A stretch of 64,000 nucleotides of DNA from Catellatospora sp. IY07-71 (GTDB lineage Bacteria > Actinomycetota > Actinomycetes > Mycobacteriales > Micromonosporaceae), in contig NZ_AP023360.1 in assembly GCF_018326265.1 (NCBI RefSeq), forward strand, positions 3,401,501-3,465,500, given 5' to 3'. The notes under the pieces were generated by a model. It was not told the DNA's origin. It saw only the letters and a program-made list of their open reading frames with translations, and made no database searches. Positions 1-8,298 of this stretch are shown one piece after another (position 1 is the first letter of the stretch; each line of letters opens with the position of its first letter). Made by a program: the position numbers and the translations under genes.

Positions 1-995
1 CCGGTGAGCCCGGCGACGACGAACCGCTGCTGGACGGTCTCGGTGGCGAGCTCGCCCGGCGGCCGGGGCAGGCTGCGCCCGGCGGGGCGGTAGGTCGCGC
101 CGACCTTCCAGGTGACGCCGTCGTAGTCGGACAGCACGGCGAGCCGGATCCGGCTGTCGGCGGCCAGTTCGGCGTCGAGCAGCTTCTCCTGGGGTTGCAG
201 GGCCCAGCCGGACAGCCGGATCAGCGGGTTCTCGTCGAGGGCGTCGAGGTCGGGCGGGTCGATGAGGCTGCGCGGGTCGAGCGGCACGGTGCCGACCTGC
301 TGCGCGACGGGCGGGGCGGCGACCGCGACCAGCACCAGGATCAGCGCGAAGCCGGTGCCGCCCGCGATCGCGGCGCGGATCCGCAGCGCCCGGCGGGTGA
401 CGGGGTCGATGCCGCTGTCGGGGGTGCGGACCCGGCCGGTGAAGGCCAGCGCCGCGATGGCCAGGCCCGCGAAGGCCAGGGCATACCAGGGTGTACGCGG
501 TGCGGACGGCCCGACCAGCCACAGCGCGCCGGCGAACAGCGCCACCGGCGGAGTGAGCCCGACCAGGGTGCGCCGGGTGCGGGTGGTCAGCTCCATGGCG
601 GTGAGCCCGGCCAGCCAGGTGACGACGATCGGCAGGGCGACGGTGTCGGGCTGGGGCTCGACGGGCACGAGCGCGGCGAGCAGCCGGGGGATGCCGTCGC
701 GCAGCGCCTCGGCGGCGACGGTGAGCAGGTCGCCGGGCACGTCGGCGCGCTGGGCGGACAGGTTGAGCGCGAACGCGAGGTAGGCGGCGAGCGCGAGCAC
801 GGACAGCGGCGCGACGGCCCAGGCCCGCAGCCGCGTGCAGGCGACGCTGATCAGCACCGAGCCCGCGGCCGCACCGGCCAGCAGCTGCGCGAGCAGCATC
901 CCGGAGTAGACGCGGTCGGCGACCAGGCCGCTGAGCACCAGCATCGCCGTGATCAGGACCGGGGAGACCAGTGCACGGAACACGCGGGTCACCAT
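1..995 (-). CDS. TgpA-like transglutaminase/DUF3488 membrane protein (N-terminal part, cut by window start)
   Basis: The minus-strand frame opens at ATG 995 and runs off the window, giving about 331 residues. It begins MVTRVFRALVSPVLITAMLV and shows six or more strongly hydrophobic segments. A less hydrophobic stretch follows, containing DYDGVTWKVGATYRPAGR, the extracytoplasmic region that precedes the transglutaminase core in TgpA/DUF3488 proteins. The catalytic Cys-His-Asp core lies outside the window. The start overlaps the end of the DUF58 gene by 7 bp, so the two are probably translationally coupled. MoxR-DUF58-TgpA is a known conserved gene trio, usually linked to cell-envelope or protein-quality functions; the exact role here is inferred only from that context. 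Confidence 0.85.
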   Translation of the reverse strand, partial: MVTRVFRALVSPVLITAMLVLSGLVADRVYSGMLLAQLLAGAAAGSVLISVACTRLRAWAVAPLSVLALAAYLAFALNLSAQRADVPGDLLTVAAEALRDGIPRLLAALVPVEPQPDTVALPIVVTWLAGLTAMELTTRTRRTLVGLTPPVALFAGALWLVGPSAPRTPWYALAFAGLAIAALAFTGRVRTPDSGIDPVTRRALRIRAAIAGGTGFALILVLVAVAAPPVAQQVGTVPLDPRSLIDPPDLDALDENPLIRLSGWALQPQEKLLDAELAADSRIRLAVLSDYDGVTWKVGATYRPAGRSLPRPPGELATETVQQRFVVAGLT

Positions 996-2203
996 CGGGT
1001 GACTCCGTCCCAGACGGCGGCGAAGTCGGCGCCGTCCTCGGCGCGCAGCAGCAGGACCCCGGCGGGTTGCGGTTCGTCGGCGGTGCGTGGGCCGAGCACG
1101 CCGAGCGCGACCGACGGGAACGAGCCCTTGAGCCCGCTCACGAGGGCGAGGTCGCCGAGCCCGGCGGTGCCGGTGAGGTAGATCAGGGTGTCGCCGGGGC
1201 GGTGCTGGCGCAGCCGGTTGGTCGCGGTGACCAGCGGCTCGTCCGGGGTGCGCCCGTCGGTGTCGGCGGGCGGGCCGGTGGGGGCGTCGCGCAGCTCGGC
1301 TTCGGCGAGCAGGTCCAGCAGGTCGCGGGAGGCGCCGCGGATGCGGCTGCCCCCGGCGGCGGGGCCGCTGACCAGGTGCATGGTGATGGGCAGGTCCTCG
1401 CGGGTGGCGGCGGAGACGATGGACGCGGCGGCCTCGCAGGCGCTCTCGAACGCGGCCGACCCGTCCAGGCCGCGGTCGGCCCAGGACGCGGCGCGGTCGT
1501 CGAGCAGCACCACCAGCCGCGGCAGGCTGGTGTCGAGGTGCTCGCGCACCATCAGCTCGCCGACCTTGGCGCTGGTGCGCCAGTGCACGTGGCGCAGCTC
1601 GTCGCCGATGACGTACTCGCGCAGCGTGTCGAAGGTGATGGCGCCGTGCGGGACGCGGTCGAGGCGGCCGTCGAGGCTGCGCGAGATGCCGGCGGGCACG
1701 GCCCGCATGAGGTGGCTGCGCGGATACACCCAGATCCGGGCGGTTTCGCCGTGGCTGCGCGACACGGAGACCAGGCCGAGCGGGTCGCGGCGGGTGACCT
1801 GCAGCGGGCCGACCTCGACCACGCCGCGCCGGTCGGTGGGCACGGGGTAGGACACGTCGGTGTCGCGGCCGGGGCGCAGCCGCAGCAGCGGCACGGGCAC
1901 GGTGGCGGGCCGGTGGGCGGGCCCGCAGCGGTCGTGCGCGACGAGCGTGGCGGCGCCGAAGCGCCCGGTGTTGCGCACGGTCAGCGTCACCGTGCTGCCC
2001 TCGCCGCGGGCGACCCGGTCCGGGTCGACAGCACGGGTGACCGAAAGGCGCGGGCGCAGCGCCGCGTACGCCAGCGCGTGCAGCTGGGCGAGCACGGCGG
2101 TGGCGCCCAGGATCGCGAGTTCGGGGTAGCCGAAGGTGAAGCCGGTCGCCAGGAGCGCGACCCCGCCGGTGGTCAGGCCCACCCCCCGCAGCGTGACGAT
2201 CAT
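989..2203 (-). CDS. DUF58 domain-containing protein
   Basis: This 404-residue protein starts MIVTLRGVGLTTGGVALLATG, with one or two N-terminal membrane segments. A beta-rich middle part follows, then the DUF58 core with the signature TLREYVIGDELRHVHWRTSAK near residue 200 and LVVLLDDRAASW after it, which resembles a vWA-like fold. Family knowledge: DUF58 proteins are encoded next to MoxR ATPases and are thought to act as their partners or substrates in assembling envelope complexes. The ATG lies 1 bp after the MoxR stop, and the end overlaps the transglutaminase gene by 7 bp, so the three form one translation unit. Confidence 0.9.
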   Translation of the reverse strand: MIVTLRGVGLTTGGVALLATGFTFGYPELAILGATAVLAQLHALAYAALRPRLSVTRAVDPDRVARGEGSTVTLTVRNTGRFGAATLVAHDRCGPAHRPATVPVPLLRLRPGRDTDVSYPVPTDRRGVVEVGPLQVTRRDPLGLVSVSRSHGETARIWVYPRSHLMRAVPAGISRSLDGRLDRVPHGAITFDTLREYVIGDELRHVHWRTSAKVGELMVREHLDTSLPRLVVLLDDRAASWADRGLDGSAAFESACEAAASIVSAATREDLPITMHLVSGPAAGGSRIRGASRDLLDLLAEAELRDAPTGPPADTDGRTPDEPLVTATNRLRQHRPGDTLIYLTGTAGLGDLALVSGLKGSFPSVALGVLGPRTADEPQPAGVLLLRAEDGADFAAVWDGVTRW

Positions 2204-2204
2204 G

Positions 2205-3215
2205 TCAGGCGTGCCGGCCGGTGGGCGCGGGCTCCTGGTGCTGGCCGGGCAGCGGCACCGGCACGGCCTCCACGGCCTCGCGCAGCACCTCGATCGCGGT
2301 GACGCCGCGCAGCTGCGCGTCCGGGGTGAGCAGCACCCGGTGCGCGAACACCGGCTCCAGCAGCGCCTTGAGGTCCTCGGGCAGCACGTAGCCGCGGCCC
2401 TCGGTGAGGGCGTACGCGCTGGCGGCGCGGGTCAGCGCGATGACGCCGCGGGGGCTGACGCCGACGCGCACGTGCTTGTGCTCGCGGGTGGCGGCGGCCA
2501 GCCGCACGGCGTAGGCGTACAGCGGGTCGGCGATGTGCACGCGGTGGGCCAGCGCGACGGCCTCGCCGATGGTCTTGGTGTCGGTGACGGGGGTGATCGC
2601 GTCGGGGGAGCGCAGCGTCGCGCCGCGCAGCACCTCGATCTCGACGGCCTCGTCGGGGTAGCCGACGGACAGCTTCATCAGGAACCGGTCGAGCTGCGCC
2701 TCGGGCAGCCGGTAGGTGCCGTCCATCTCGACGGGGTTCTGGGTGGCGACCACCAGGAACGGTCGCGGCACCGCGTGGCGCACGCCGTCGACGGTGACGT
2801 AGCGCTCCTCCATGACCTCCAGCAGCGCCGACTGGGTCTTGGGCGAGGCCCGGTTGATCTCGTCGGCGATGACGATGTTGGCGAAGATCGGGCCCGGGTG
2901 GAACTCGAAGCCGCGGCTGGCCTGGTTGAAGATCGTCACGCCGGACACGTCGGAGGGCAGCAGGTCCGGCGTGAACTGGATGCGCCGCCAGGCCCCCTGC
3001 ACCGACGCGGCGATGGCGCGCGCCAACGTGGTCTTGCCGGTGCCGGGCACGTCCTCCAGCAGGACGTGGCCCTGCGCGAACATGGCGACCAGCCCGAGCC
3101 GGACCACCTCCGGCTTGCCGAGCACGACGGTGGAGATCGCGCCGGCGAGCTTCTCGGTCAGGTCGGCGAACGCGCGAACCTGGCCGGCGGACAGTGGTGG
3201 CAGGGGCTGGCTCAT
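2205..3215 (-). CDS. MoxR-family AAA+ ATPase
   Basis: The product has 336 residues. Walker A is GTGKTT at about residues 58-63, Walker B with its extension is IVIADEINRASPKTQSALLE, and the sensor region reads FLVVATQNPVEMDGTYRLPEAQLDRFLMK. All are typical of the MoxR subfamily (AAA_3 plus lid). It is a cytoplasmic ATPase, presumed to remodel or activate partner proteins, here most likely the DUF58 and transglutaminase products encoded directly downstream. An AAAAGGA-type ribosome site lies about 10 nt before the ATG at 3215. Length and motifs match the family, with no sign of damage. Confidence 0.93.
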   Translation of the reverse strand: MSQPLPPLSAGQVRAFADLTEKLAGAISTVVLGKPEVVRLGLVAMFAQGHVLLEDVPGTGKTTLARAIAASVQGAWRRIQFTPDLLPSDVSGVTIFNQASRGFEFHPGPIFANIVIADEINRASPKTQSALLEVMEERYVTVDGVRHAVPRPFLVVATQNPVEMDGTYRLPEAQLDRFLMKLSVGYPDEAVEIEVLRGATLRSPDAITPVTDTKTIGEAVALAHRVHIADPLYAYAVRLAAATREHKHVRVGVSPRGVIALTRAASAYALTEGRGYVLPEDLKALLEPVFAHRVLLTPDAQLRGVTAIEVLREAVEAVPVPLPGQHQEPAPTGRHA

Positions 3216-3256
3216 GACGGGTGTGTCCTTTTAGCTCGAAAGGTGGGTGGAGACGG

Positions 3257-3301
3257 CGCTTCCCCGGCGCGCCGCCCTGGGACGGGCACGCCGGGGAAGC
3301 G
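3257..3301 (-). terminator. Hairpin between FN3 gene and MoxR gene
   Basis: A perfect 13-bp stem (CGCTTCCCCGGCG with its complement; arms 3257-3269 and 3289-3301) and a 19-nt loop lie 6 nt after the stop of the FN3 gene and 41 nt before the MoxR start. There is no long T run on the transcript side. It may act as a terminator or attenuator that lowers MoxR-operon expression relative to the upstream structural gene. Confidence 0.6.
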
Positions 3302-3307
3302 GATGGT

Positions 3308-5929
3308 TCAGCATTCGGGCAGGTTACCCAGGCTGTCACCGTCATCGAGGTTGAACCAGATGAACGGGATGTAGCGCTGGTTGCCCCGGAAGGTGATCTG
3401 CACCCACTTGTCGCTGCGCTTGTTGTTGTTGTACTGCGCCGCGTACAGCTCGGCGCTGCCCTGCTGGTTGCCCTTGGTGCCCTGCTTCCAGCAGAACGCC
3501 TTGTACGTGGTGCCGTTGTATGCGTCGCCGACCGCCTCGCTGGACTGCTGCCGCGAGTTCGAGTACACGCCCACCCCGCTGGAGCAGTCGATGTACTGGT
3601 CCCCGTTGACGCAGCGCACCGTGCCGTTGAGCTGCCTGGTCGTCACCGCCACCGCGGGCGACACCGCCGCCGCGCCGGTCGCGTTGGTCACCGTCACGGT
3701 GAACTGGTAGCGGGTGTCGGTGGCCACCTCGTTGACGACGTAGCCGCCCGCGCCGGTGTTGCAGCCGATGTTGCGAGCCGCGCCGTTGATGGTCAGCGTG
3801 CAGGTGGCCGTGCCGCCGCCGTCGTCGTAGGCGAACTTCACGGTGAAGTTCTTGTAGCCCACGGCGCTGCCGGTGACGCCCGAGACCTTCGCGTCGGCGA
3901 TGGTCTTGGCGCTGGTGGTGTCCTTGGGACCGGCCCCGGCCTCGTTCACCGCCGCCACGTCGACCGACACGATCTCGCCGTCGCCGAAGCCGTCGAGGGT
4001 GACCCCGGTGCCGTTGACCGTCTGCGTCTTGCCCTTGGCGGTGACCTGGTAGCCGGTGATCGGCCGCCCGTTGTCGGACGGGGCCGCCCAGTCCACCTTG
4101 ATGCTGCCCTTGGCCCCGGCGACGGTGCTCGCCGACAGGCTGCGCACCTGGTCCGGCTTGGTGAACGGCACCACCGTGCCCGACGGCTGCGACACCTCCG
4201 AGCCCGCGCCCTTGTCGTTGACCGCGACCACGGTGAACGCGTACTGCGTGCCGTACTCCAGGTCACCGGCCTTGATGACCAGCTTCGTGGCGGCGGTGGT
4301 GCCCGCGAGGGCGCCGCTGCCCGCGTTGACCGCGGTCACCTCGTACCGGCTGATCTTGCGGCCCTGGCCGTTGGCGGCGGTCCAGCTGACCTCGACCGTG
4401 CCGTCCGGCTTCTCGACGGCCTTCACCCCGGTCGGGGCGTCGGGCACCTCACCGGTCGGCATCACCGGGTTGCTCTTGCGGCTCGGGCCCGCGCCCTTGC
4501 CGTTGACCGCGTGCACCGAGAACGTGTACGTCTTGCCGTTGACCAGCTTGTCGATGACCAGCGAACGCTGGCGTGCGCCGACCGTCCAGGTGCGGCCGTC
4601 GCCCTCCACCACGTACTTCGTGATCTTCGAACCGTTCTCCGGCGCCTTGCCCCAGCTCAGCCGCACCTGCGTGTCACCCGAGGCGGCGGTCACGTTGCGC
4701 GGGGCGCCCGGCTTGCCGATCGTCGGCGCGGGCGGGGGCGGCGGCGGCAGCTCCGGCGGCGGCTCGCTGCCCGTCACGTCCTTGGCGAACTTGTCCACCA
4801 CCTTGACCCGGTGCTTGTCGTCGACCACCCGCGCGGTCGCCGAGCCCGGCGCGTTGATGAACAGGTGGTTCTCCCGCACCTCCAGCTCCAGCGCGCCCCC
4901 AGGGCTCCGGAACTCGATCGTGTCTACCAGCGCGCCCTCGCGGTCCAGCGCGTAGACCTTGCCGCTGTCGTCGTCGGCGACGTAGAACCGGCCCGCCCAG
5001 GCCACCGCCGGGCGCAGCCGCGAACCGCTGCCCGGCACCGTGAACTCGCCGACCTTCTCGCCGTCGATGACGTACACGTGCCGGCCCTCGGTCACCGTGA
5101 TCGGGATCTCCGCGCCGCTGGACCGGGTCGGCAGCTCGCCGCCCGCCGCCTGGGTCACGTCGACCTTCTTCAGCTCCTTGCCGCGCAGCGTGGTGAGCGT
5201 GCCGTTGGTCTGGTCCAGCACCGCGACGCCGTCGTCCAAAGCCGACAGCGCCAGGTCGTGGAACGCCTCCGCCACCGGCTCGGTGCGCACCAGGGACGGC
5301 CCGTTGCCGCCGCCCGTGCCGCCCGACGCCGCCACGGGCCTGGCCGGCGTGATCGCCGACACGGTGCCCTGGCTGGGCACGGCGATCCAGAGCCGGCCGG
5401 TGCCGTCGAAGTAGCCGCCGGTGATGCCCGGCGGGTAGCGCAGCGGCTCGCCGATCGGCTGCAGCGTCGCCGCGTCGAGCTGGCGCACCACGCCCTGCAC
5501 CGGGTCCACGATGAACGCCGTGTCGTTGTGCAGCGCGACCTGCACGCCCAGGCCCGCCTGCGAGTCCTGGGCCGCGGTGACCTGCAGCGTGGCCGGGTCC
5601 AGCGCGCTGATGCGGCCGGTGTTCTGGTCCCGCAGGATCAGGAACCGGTCGGACTGGCTGACCTGCATGTAGTGGCCCTGCGAGGCCGCGAGGGCCTGCG
5701 AGCGGGTGTCCACCTTGCCGGTCTGGCCGTTGACCCGGGCCAGCTCGCCGCGGGTGAGGCTCCACAGCCACGAGCTGCTGTCGTACCCGGCGGAGACGTG
5801 GTCGCCCGCGCTGAGCCCGAACCAGGTCAGGCCCATGGCGACGACCATCGCCAGCACCGTGACGATGGTGACGACGCCGCCCTTGGTCCTTGCTTTGCGT
5901 GTGATGGCACCGGGTGACAGATCCGCCAT
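3308..5929 (-). CDS. Membrane-anchored protein with NHL-like N-terminal region and FN3 repeats
   Basis: The product has 873 residues. It begins with a short basic tail and a single membrane anchor (VVTIVTVLAMVVAMGLTWFG, about residues 19-38). Next comes a roughly 350-residue extracytoplasmic region with propeller-like strands. A proline linker (ELPPPPPPAPTIGKP) leads into about four fibronectin type III domains (motifs such as APRNVTAASGDTQVRLSWG and YTFSVHAVNGKGAGPSRKSN), and the C terminus is rich in Cys, Asn and Gln. It is likely a surface-exposed structural or adhesive protein. A GGGAGGGA ribosome site precedes the ATG at 5929. It lies upstream of MoxR/DUF58/TgpA on the same strand, which suggests it is a substrate of, or assembled by, that machinery (inference). 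Confidence 0.8.
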   Translation of the reverse strand: MADLSPGAITRKARTKGGVVTIVTVLAMVVAMGLTWFGLSAGDHVSAGYDSSSWLWSLTRGELARVNGQTGKVDTRSQALAASQGHYMQVSQSDRFLILRDQNTGRISALDPATLQVTAAQDSQAGLGVQVALHNDTAFIVDPVQGVVRQLDAATLQPIGEPLRYPPGITGGYFDGTGRLWIAVPSQGTVSAITPARPVAASGGTGGGNGPSLVRTEPVAEAFHDLALSALDDGVAVLDQTNGTLTTLRGKELKKVDVTQAAGGELPTRSSGAEIPITVTEGRHVYVIDGEKVGEFTVPGSGSRLRPAVAWAGRFYVADDDSGKVYALDREGALVDTIEFRSPGGALELEVRENHLFINAPGSATARVVDDKHRVKVVDKFAKDVTGSEPPPELPPPPPPAPTIGKPGAPRNVTAASGDTQVRLSWGKAPENGSKITKYVVEGDGRTWTVGARQRSLVIDKLVNGKTYTFSVHAVNGKGAGPSRKSNPVMPTGEVPDAPTGVKAVEKPDGTVEVSWTAANGQGRKISRYEVTAVNAGSGALAGTTAATKLVIKAGDLEYGTQYAFTVVAVNDKGAGSEVSQPSGTVVPFTKPDQVRSLSASTVAGAKGSIKVDWAAPSDNGRPITGYQVTAKGKTQTVNGTGVTLDGFGDGEIVSVDVAAVNEAGAGPKDTTSAKTIADAKVSGVTGSAVGYKNFTVKFAYDDGGGTATCTLTINGAARNIGCNTGAGGYVVNEVATDTRYQFTVTVTNATGAAAVSPAVAVTTRQLNGTVRCVNGDQYIDCSSGVGVYSNSRQQSSEAVGDAYNGTTYKAFCWKQGTKGNQQGSAELYAAQYNNNKRSDKWVQITFRGNQRYIPFIWFNLDDGDSLGNLPEC

Positions 5930-6051
5930 GAATCCAGTCCCTCCCCATGAGGCGGGGCGGTGAGGTCACCCCGCTCGTCGACTGGCGTCCTTGCTCAAAC
6001 CGTCGTCATCCTAAGGGCTGCTGGTCAGCGGTGAAAGTCGAGTGAGGACGC

Positions 6052-7683
6052 TCATGGTGTGACGCTGGGCGAAGGGGTCCCCGACCTACCGCGCTCGGTG
6101 CAGACCTCGTCCGACCTCAGCGCCTGCACCTGCGAATAGAAGAGCACGATCTGGAAGCAGTAGTCCCAGTTGCGGTTCAGGCCGTGCACCGTGTACTGCC
6201 GGTCGCCATTGGCCGGCGTGCCCATCCGTGTCAGCTGCTCACCTGTTCGGCCACCCAGCACCCACTGTGCGGCTATTCCTTCTGACGGGTCGTACCAGCT
6301 GATCGTGATGTCGCCGTTGGGTTCGGTGGTCAGCTGCAGGTCGGCGGCCGGTTTCGGGTCGGCGACCGTCGGCGGCTCCTGGTCGTTCTTGGGCAGCACG
6401 ACCAGCAGCAGCGTCGTCACGGCGGCCAGCACGGCGACGATCGCCGCAGCGGTGGCCGCGACGACCGTGCCGCGACCGCGGCGGGCGGGCGGCGGCGGGG
6501 CCGGGGGCGGGGTGAACACGGTCGGCGCCGGGAACGACGTCGCCTGCTGCTCCGGCACGTGGCGCGGCGCGGTCTGCGGCGGGGCGGGCACGGGGATGAC
6601 CGCGGGCCCCGTGTGCTGCTGCGGCACCGCGTGCGCCTGCGGCGTGGTGTGGGTGTACGGCGCGGGCGACACCGGCGGCACCGAGGTGACCGGGGGTGCC
6701 GTGTGCGCGTGCGGCGGCACCGGCGGCGCGGTGTGGGTGTGCGGGGCCGGGGACACGGGCGGCGCGGTGTACGTCTGCGGCGCGGGGGAGACCGGCGGCG
6801 CGGTGTACGTCTGCGGCGCGGGCGAGACCGGCGGCGCGGTGTGCGCCTGCGGGGGCAGGTGAGGCCTGGTCGGCTGAGGTGCCGGAGCCGGGTCTGCGGG
6901 CGGGGCCGGGGGCGTCTGCGGGCCGACGCCGACGGTGGGCCGGTCCACCCGGATCACCGGCAGGACCTGCGTCGCCGACTTGTCGGGCGCGGCCGGCGGC
7001 GTCTGCGGCGGGGGCGTCTGCCGCTGGATCGGCTGGGTCGGCGGCTCCGGGTCGGCCGGGCGTGGCGCGGGGGGCTGCTGCGGGTGCAGCACCTGGGTCG
7101 GCGGCTCCGGGTCGGCGGGGCGCGGCGCGGGCGGCTGCTGCGGGTGCAGCACCTGCGTCGGCGGCTCCGGCTGGGCCATGGGCGCGGCCTGTGGGTACAT
7201 CACCTGCGTGGGCGGCTCGGCGGGAGCCGCGGGCGTGGCCTGGGGCAGCGGCGGGGCGTCGGGGCCGAGCCAGGCCCGCGCGGCCGCGACCTGCTGCGGG
7301 TTGAACCCGGGCACCTGCGGGCCGTACTTGGCGACCTTCGTGTACTGCCGCCGGGCCTCGTGCCGGTTGCCGAGCTCGTCGGCGATCTCGGCGAGGTCGA
7401 ACGACATCGACAGCATCAGGGGGTCTTCGTCGCCGAAGCGGTGGCCGCCGGCGTAGAGGGCGTTCTCCAGCACCCGCCGCGCCTGGGAGAAGTCACCGGC
7501 CTGCCGGTGCAGCGTGGCGAGCAGGTGCCCGGTCGTCAGGACCTCGGGGTGATCCTCACCGGCTGCCATGGTCGCCGCTTCGAGCGACTGTTCCAGCAGC
7601 GTACGGGCACTGTGGAGGTCGCCGCGCTCGCGGCGGGCGACGGCTTCGGCGCGGATGTCGGAGAGCGAGGTCGGTGACGGCAC
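6052..7683 (-). CDS. TPR protein with proline-rich repeats, one membrane segment and C-terminal FN3-like domain
   Basis: The product has 543 residues. The first 150 or so form tetratricopeptide-type helices (ARTLLEQSLEAATMAAGEDHPEV, AGDFSQARRVLENAL). A long Pro/Ala/Thr/Gln region with tandem units follows. Next comes one membrane helix (VVAATAAAIVAVLAAVTTLLLVVL) and an external domain of about 100 residues with FN3-like wording (DITISWYDPSEGIAAQWVLGG). The TPR part would be cytoplasmic and the FN3-like part outside. It is the first gene of the same-strand run leading into the FN3/MoxR/DUF58/TgpA genes, with a 122-bp gap to the next. The function is unknown; a scaffold role is inferred. The AUG sits at a weak ribosome site. 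Confidence 0.75.
   Translation of the reverse strand: MPSPTSLSDIRAEAVARRERGDLHSARTLLEQSLEAATMAAGEDHPEVLTTGHLLATLHRQAGDFSQARRVLENALYAGGHRFGDEDPLMLSMSFDLAEIADELGNRHEARRQYTKVAKYGPQVPGFNPQQVAAARAWLGPDAPPLPQATPAAPAEPPTQVMYPQAAPMAQPEPPTQVLHPQQPPAPRPADPEPPTQVLHPQQPPAPRPADPEPPTQPIQRQTPPPQTPPAAPDKSATQVLPVIRVDRPTVGVGPQTPPAPPADPAPAPQPTRPHLPPQAHTAPPVSPAPQTYTAPPVSPAPQTYTAPPVSPAPHTHTAPPVPPHAHTAPPVTSVPPVSPAPYTHTTPQAHAVPQQHTGPAVIPVPAPPQTAPRHVPEQQATSFPAPTVFTPPPAPPPPARRGRGTVVAATAAAIVAVLAAVTTLLLVVLPKNDQEPPTVADPKPAADLQLTTEPNGDITISWYDPSEGIAAQWVLGGRTGEQLTRMGTPANGDRQYTVHGLNRNWDYCFQIVLFYSQVQALRSDEVCTERGRSGTPSPSVTP
6630..6850 (-). repeat. Coding tandem repeat, 36-bp unit
   Basis: Inside the TPR/proline-rich gene, a 12-residue unit of the type TAPPVSPAPQTY recurs about three times nearly perfectly, followed by diverged copies (TAPPVSPAPHTH, TAPPVPPHAH). 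Such tracts expand and contract by slippage. They form an extended, probably flexible linker. Confidence 0.75.
7031..7170 (-). repeat. Coding tandem repeat, 60-bp unit
   Basis: Two nearly identical 60-bp copies plus part of a third encode the 20-residue unit EPPTQVLHPQQPPAPRPADP in the linker of the TPR protein. The shorter core EPPTQV also appears on either side of the array. Confidence 0.8.
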
Positions 7684-7741
7684 GCGCTACATGCTGCCTT
7701 TTCTGCACCGGTTCGCGCCACCGCGGGTCCCATGATCCAGA

Positions 7742-7810
7742 CGATCTTGCGTGAACTGTTGCCCTTTTGCCCGAAAGGAGTGTGTCGTACCCACACCCCG
7801 CGCAAGATCG
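7742..7810 (+). repeat. 69-bp palindromic dispersed repeat, copy 1
   Basis: The element is bounded by CGATCTTGCG and CGCAAGATCG and contains GAACTGTTGCCC and TGTCGTACCCACA. It lies between the TPR gene and the Smr gene. The same 69-bp element occurs in reverse orientation at 47562-47630, with the same ends and most of the interior conserved. This argues for a small dispersed element rather than a local terminator. Confidence 0.8.
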
Positions 7811-7814
7811 GCGG

Positions 7815-8084
7815 CTATTTGCGGCCGGGTTTGGTGTGGCGGAAGTGGACGAAGAGGCGGCCGAAGTTCTTCGAGTCCTTCTCTACGCGGTGGTACATCT
7901 CCTTGATGTCCTTGCGTTCGAGGAAGCGGAGCACGGTCTTCTTCAGGGCGCCGGAGCCCTTGCCGGGGATGATCTCGATCATGGGGGCCTTCTTCGCGAC
8001 GGCCTCGGCCATGATGTCGTTCAAGGCCCGCTCGATGTCGCGGCCCTTGTTGAAAATCTCGTGAAGATCCAGTACTAGCTTCAT
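7815..8084 (-). CDS. Small Smr/MutS2-type domain protein
   Basis: The product has 89 residues and is essentially a single Smr domain: LVLDLHEIFNKG at the N terminus and IEIIPGKGSGALKKTVLRFL in the middle, ending in a basic tail. Smr domains bind or nick nucleic acids. The usual loop is HGxGxG; here the first His is replaced by Pro (PGKGSG), which I recognise as a feature of a short actinobacterial subfamily. The ATG at 8084 is preceded by GGAGG (CGGAGGCG), which is why the longer upstream in-frame start is not used. It is a likely nucleic-acid-binding protein of unknown pathway. Confidence 0.8.
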   Translation of the reverse strand: MKLVLDLHEIFNKGRDIERALNDIMAEAVAKKAPMIEIIPGKGSGALKKTVLRFLERKDIKEMYHRVEKDSKNFGRLFVHFRHTKPGRK

Positions 8085-8298
8085 CGCCTCCGAGCATACC
8101 CGGCCTGAGCAGCGGGTCATCCCAGGTCGTCTTCTACGCGATGTTATGGCCGGCCGTCGTCGCTGCTCCGGCGGGAGATCGTCGCCGAAATGCGTTCGAC
8201 CTGCGCGGCACATCACGTCGAGAGATCGACATATATTGCAATGACCATGGGTCTGATGGTCTGCTGTGAGCCTCCTCGACCCCTAATTGGAGGCGAAC

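Noticed and set aside
3221-5917. An 898-codon plus-strand open frame
   Set aside because: It mirrors the FN3-repeat gene on the other strand. The peptide is compositionally odd and lacks domains, while the minus strand has anchor and FN3 motifs.
6630-7170. Possible CRISPR array in the repetitive part of the TPR gene
   Set aside because: The repeats are contiguous, in frame and without unique spacers. They are coding tandem repeats. No CRISPR array or cas gene is seen in the window.
8232-8237. TATATT as a promoter for the carboxypeptidase gene
   Set aside because: No -35 at a suitable distance can be read; it is left unannotated.
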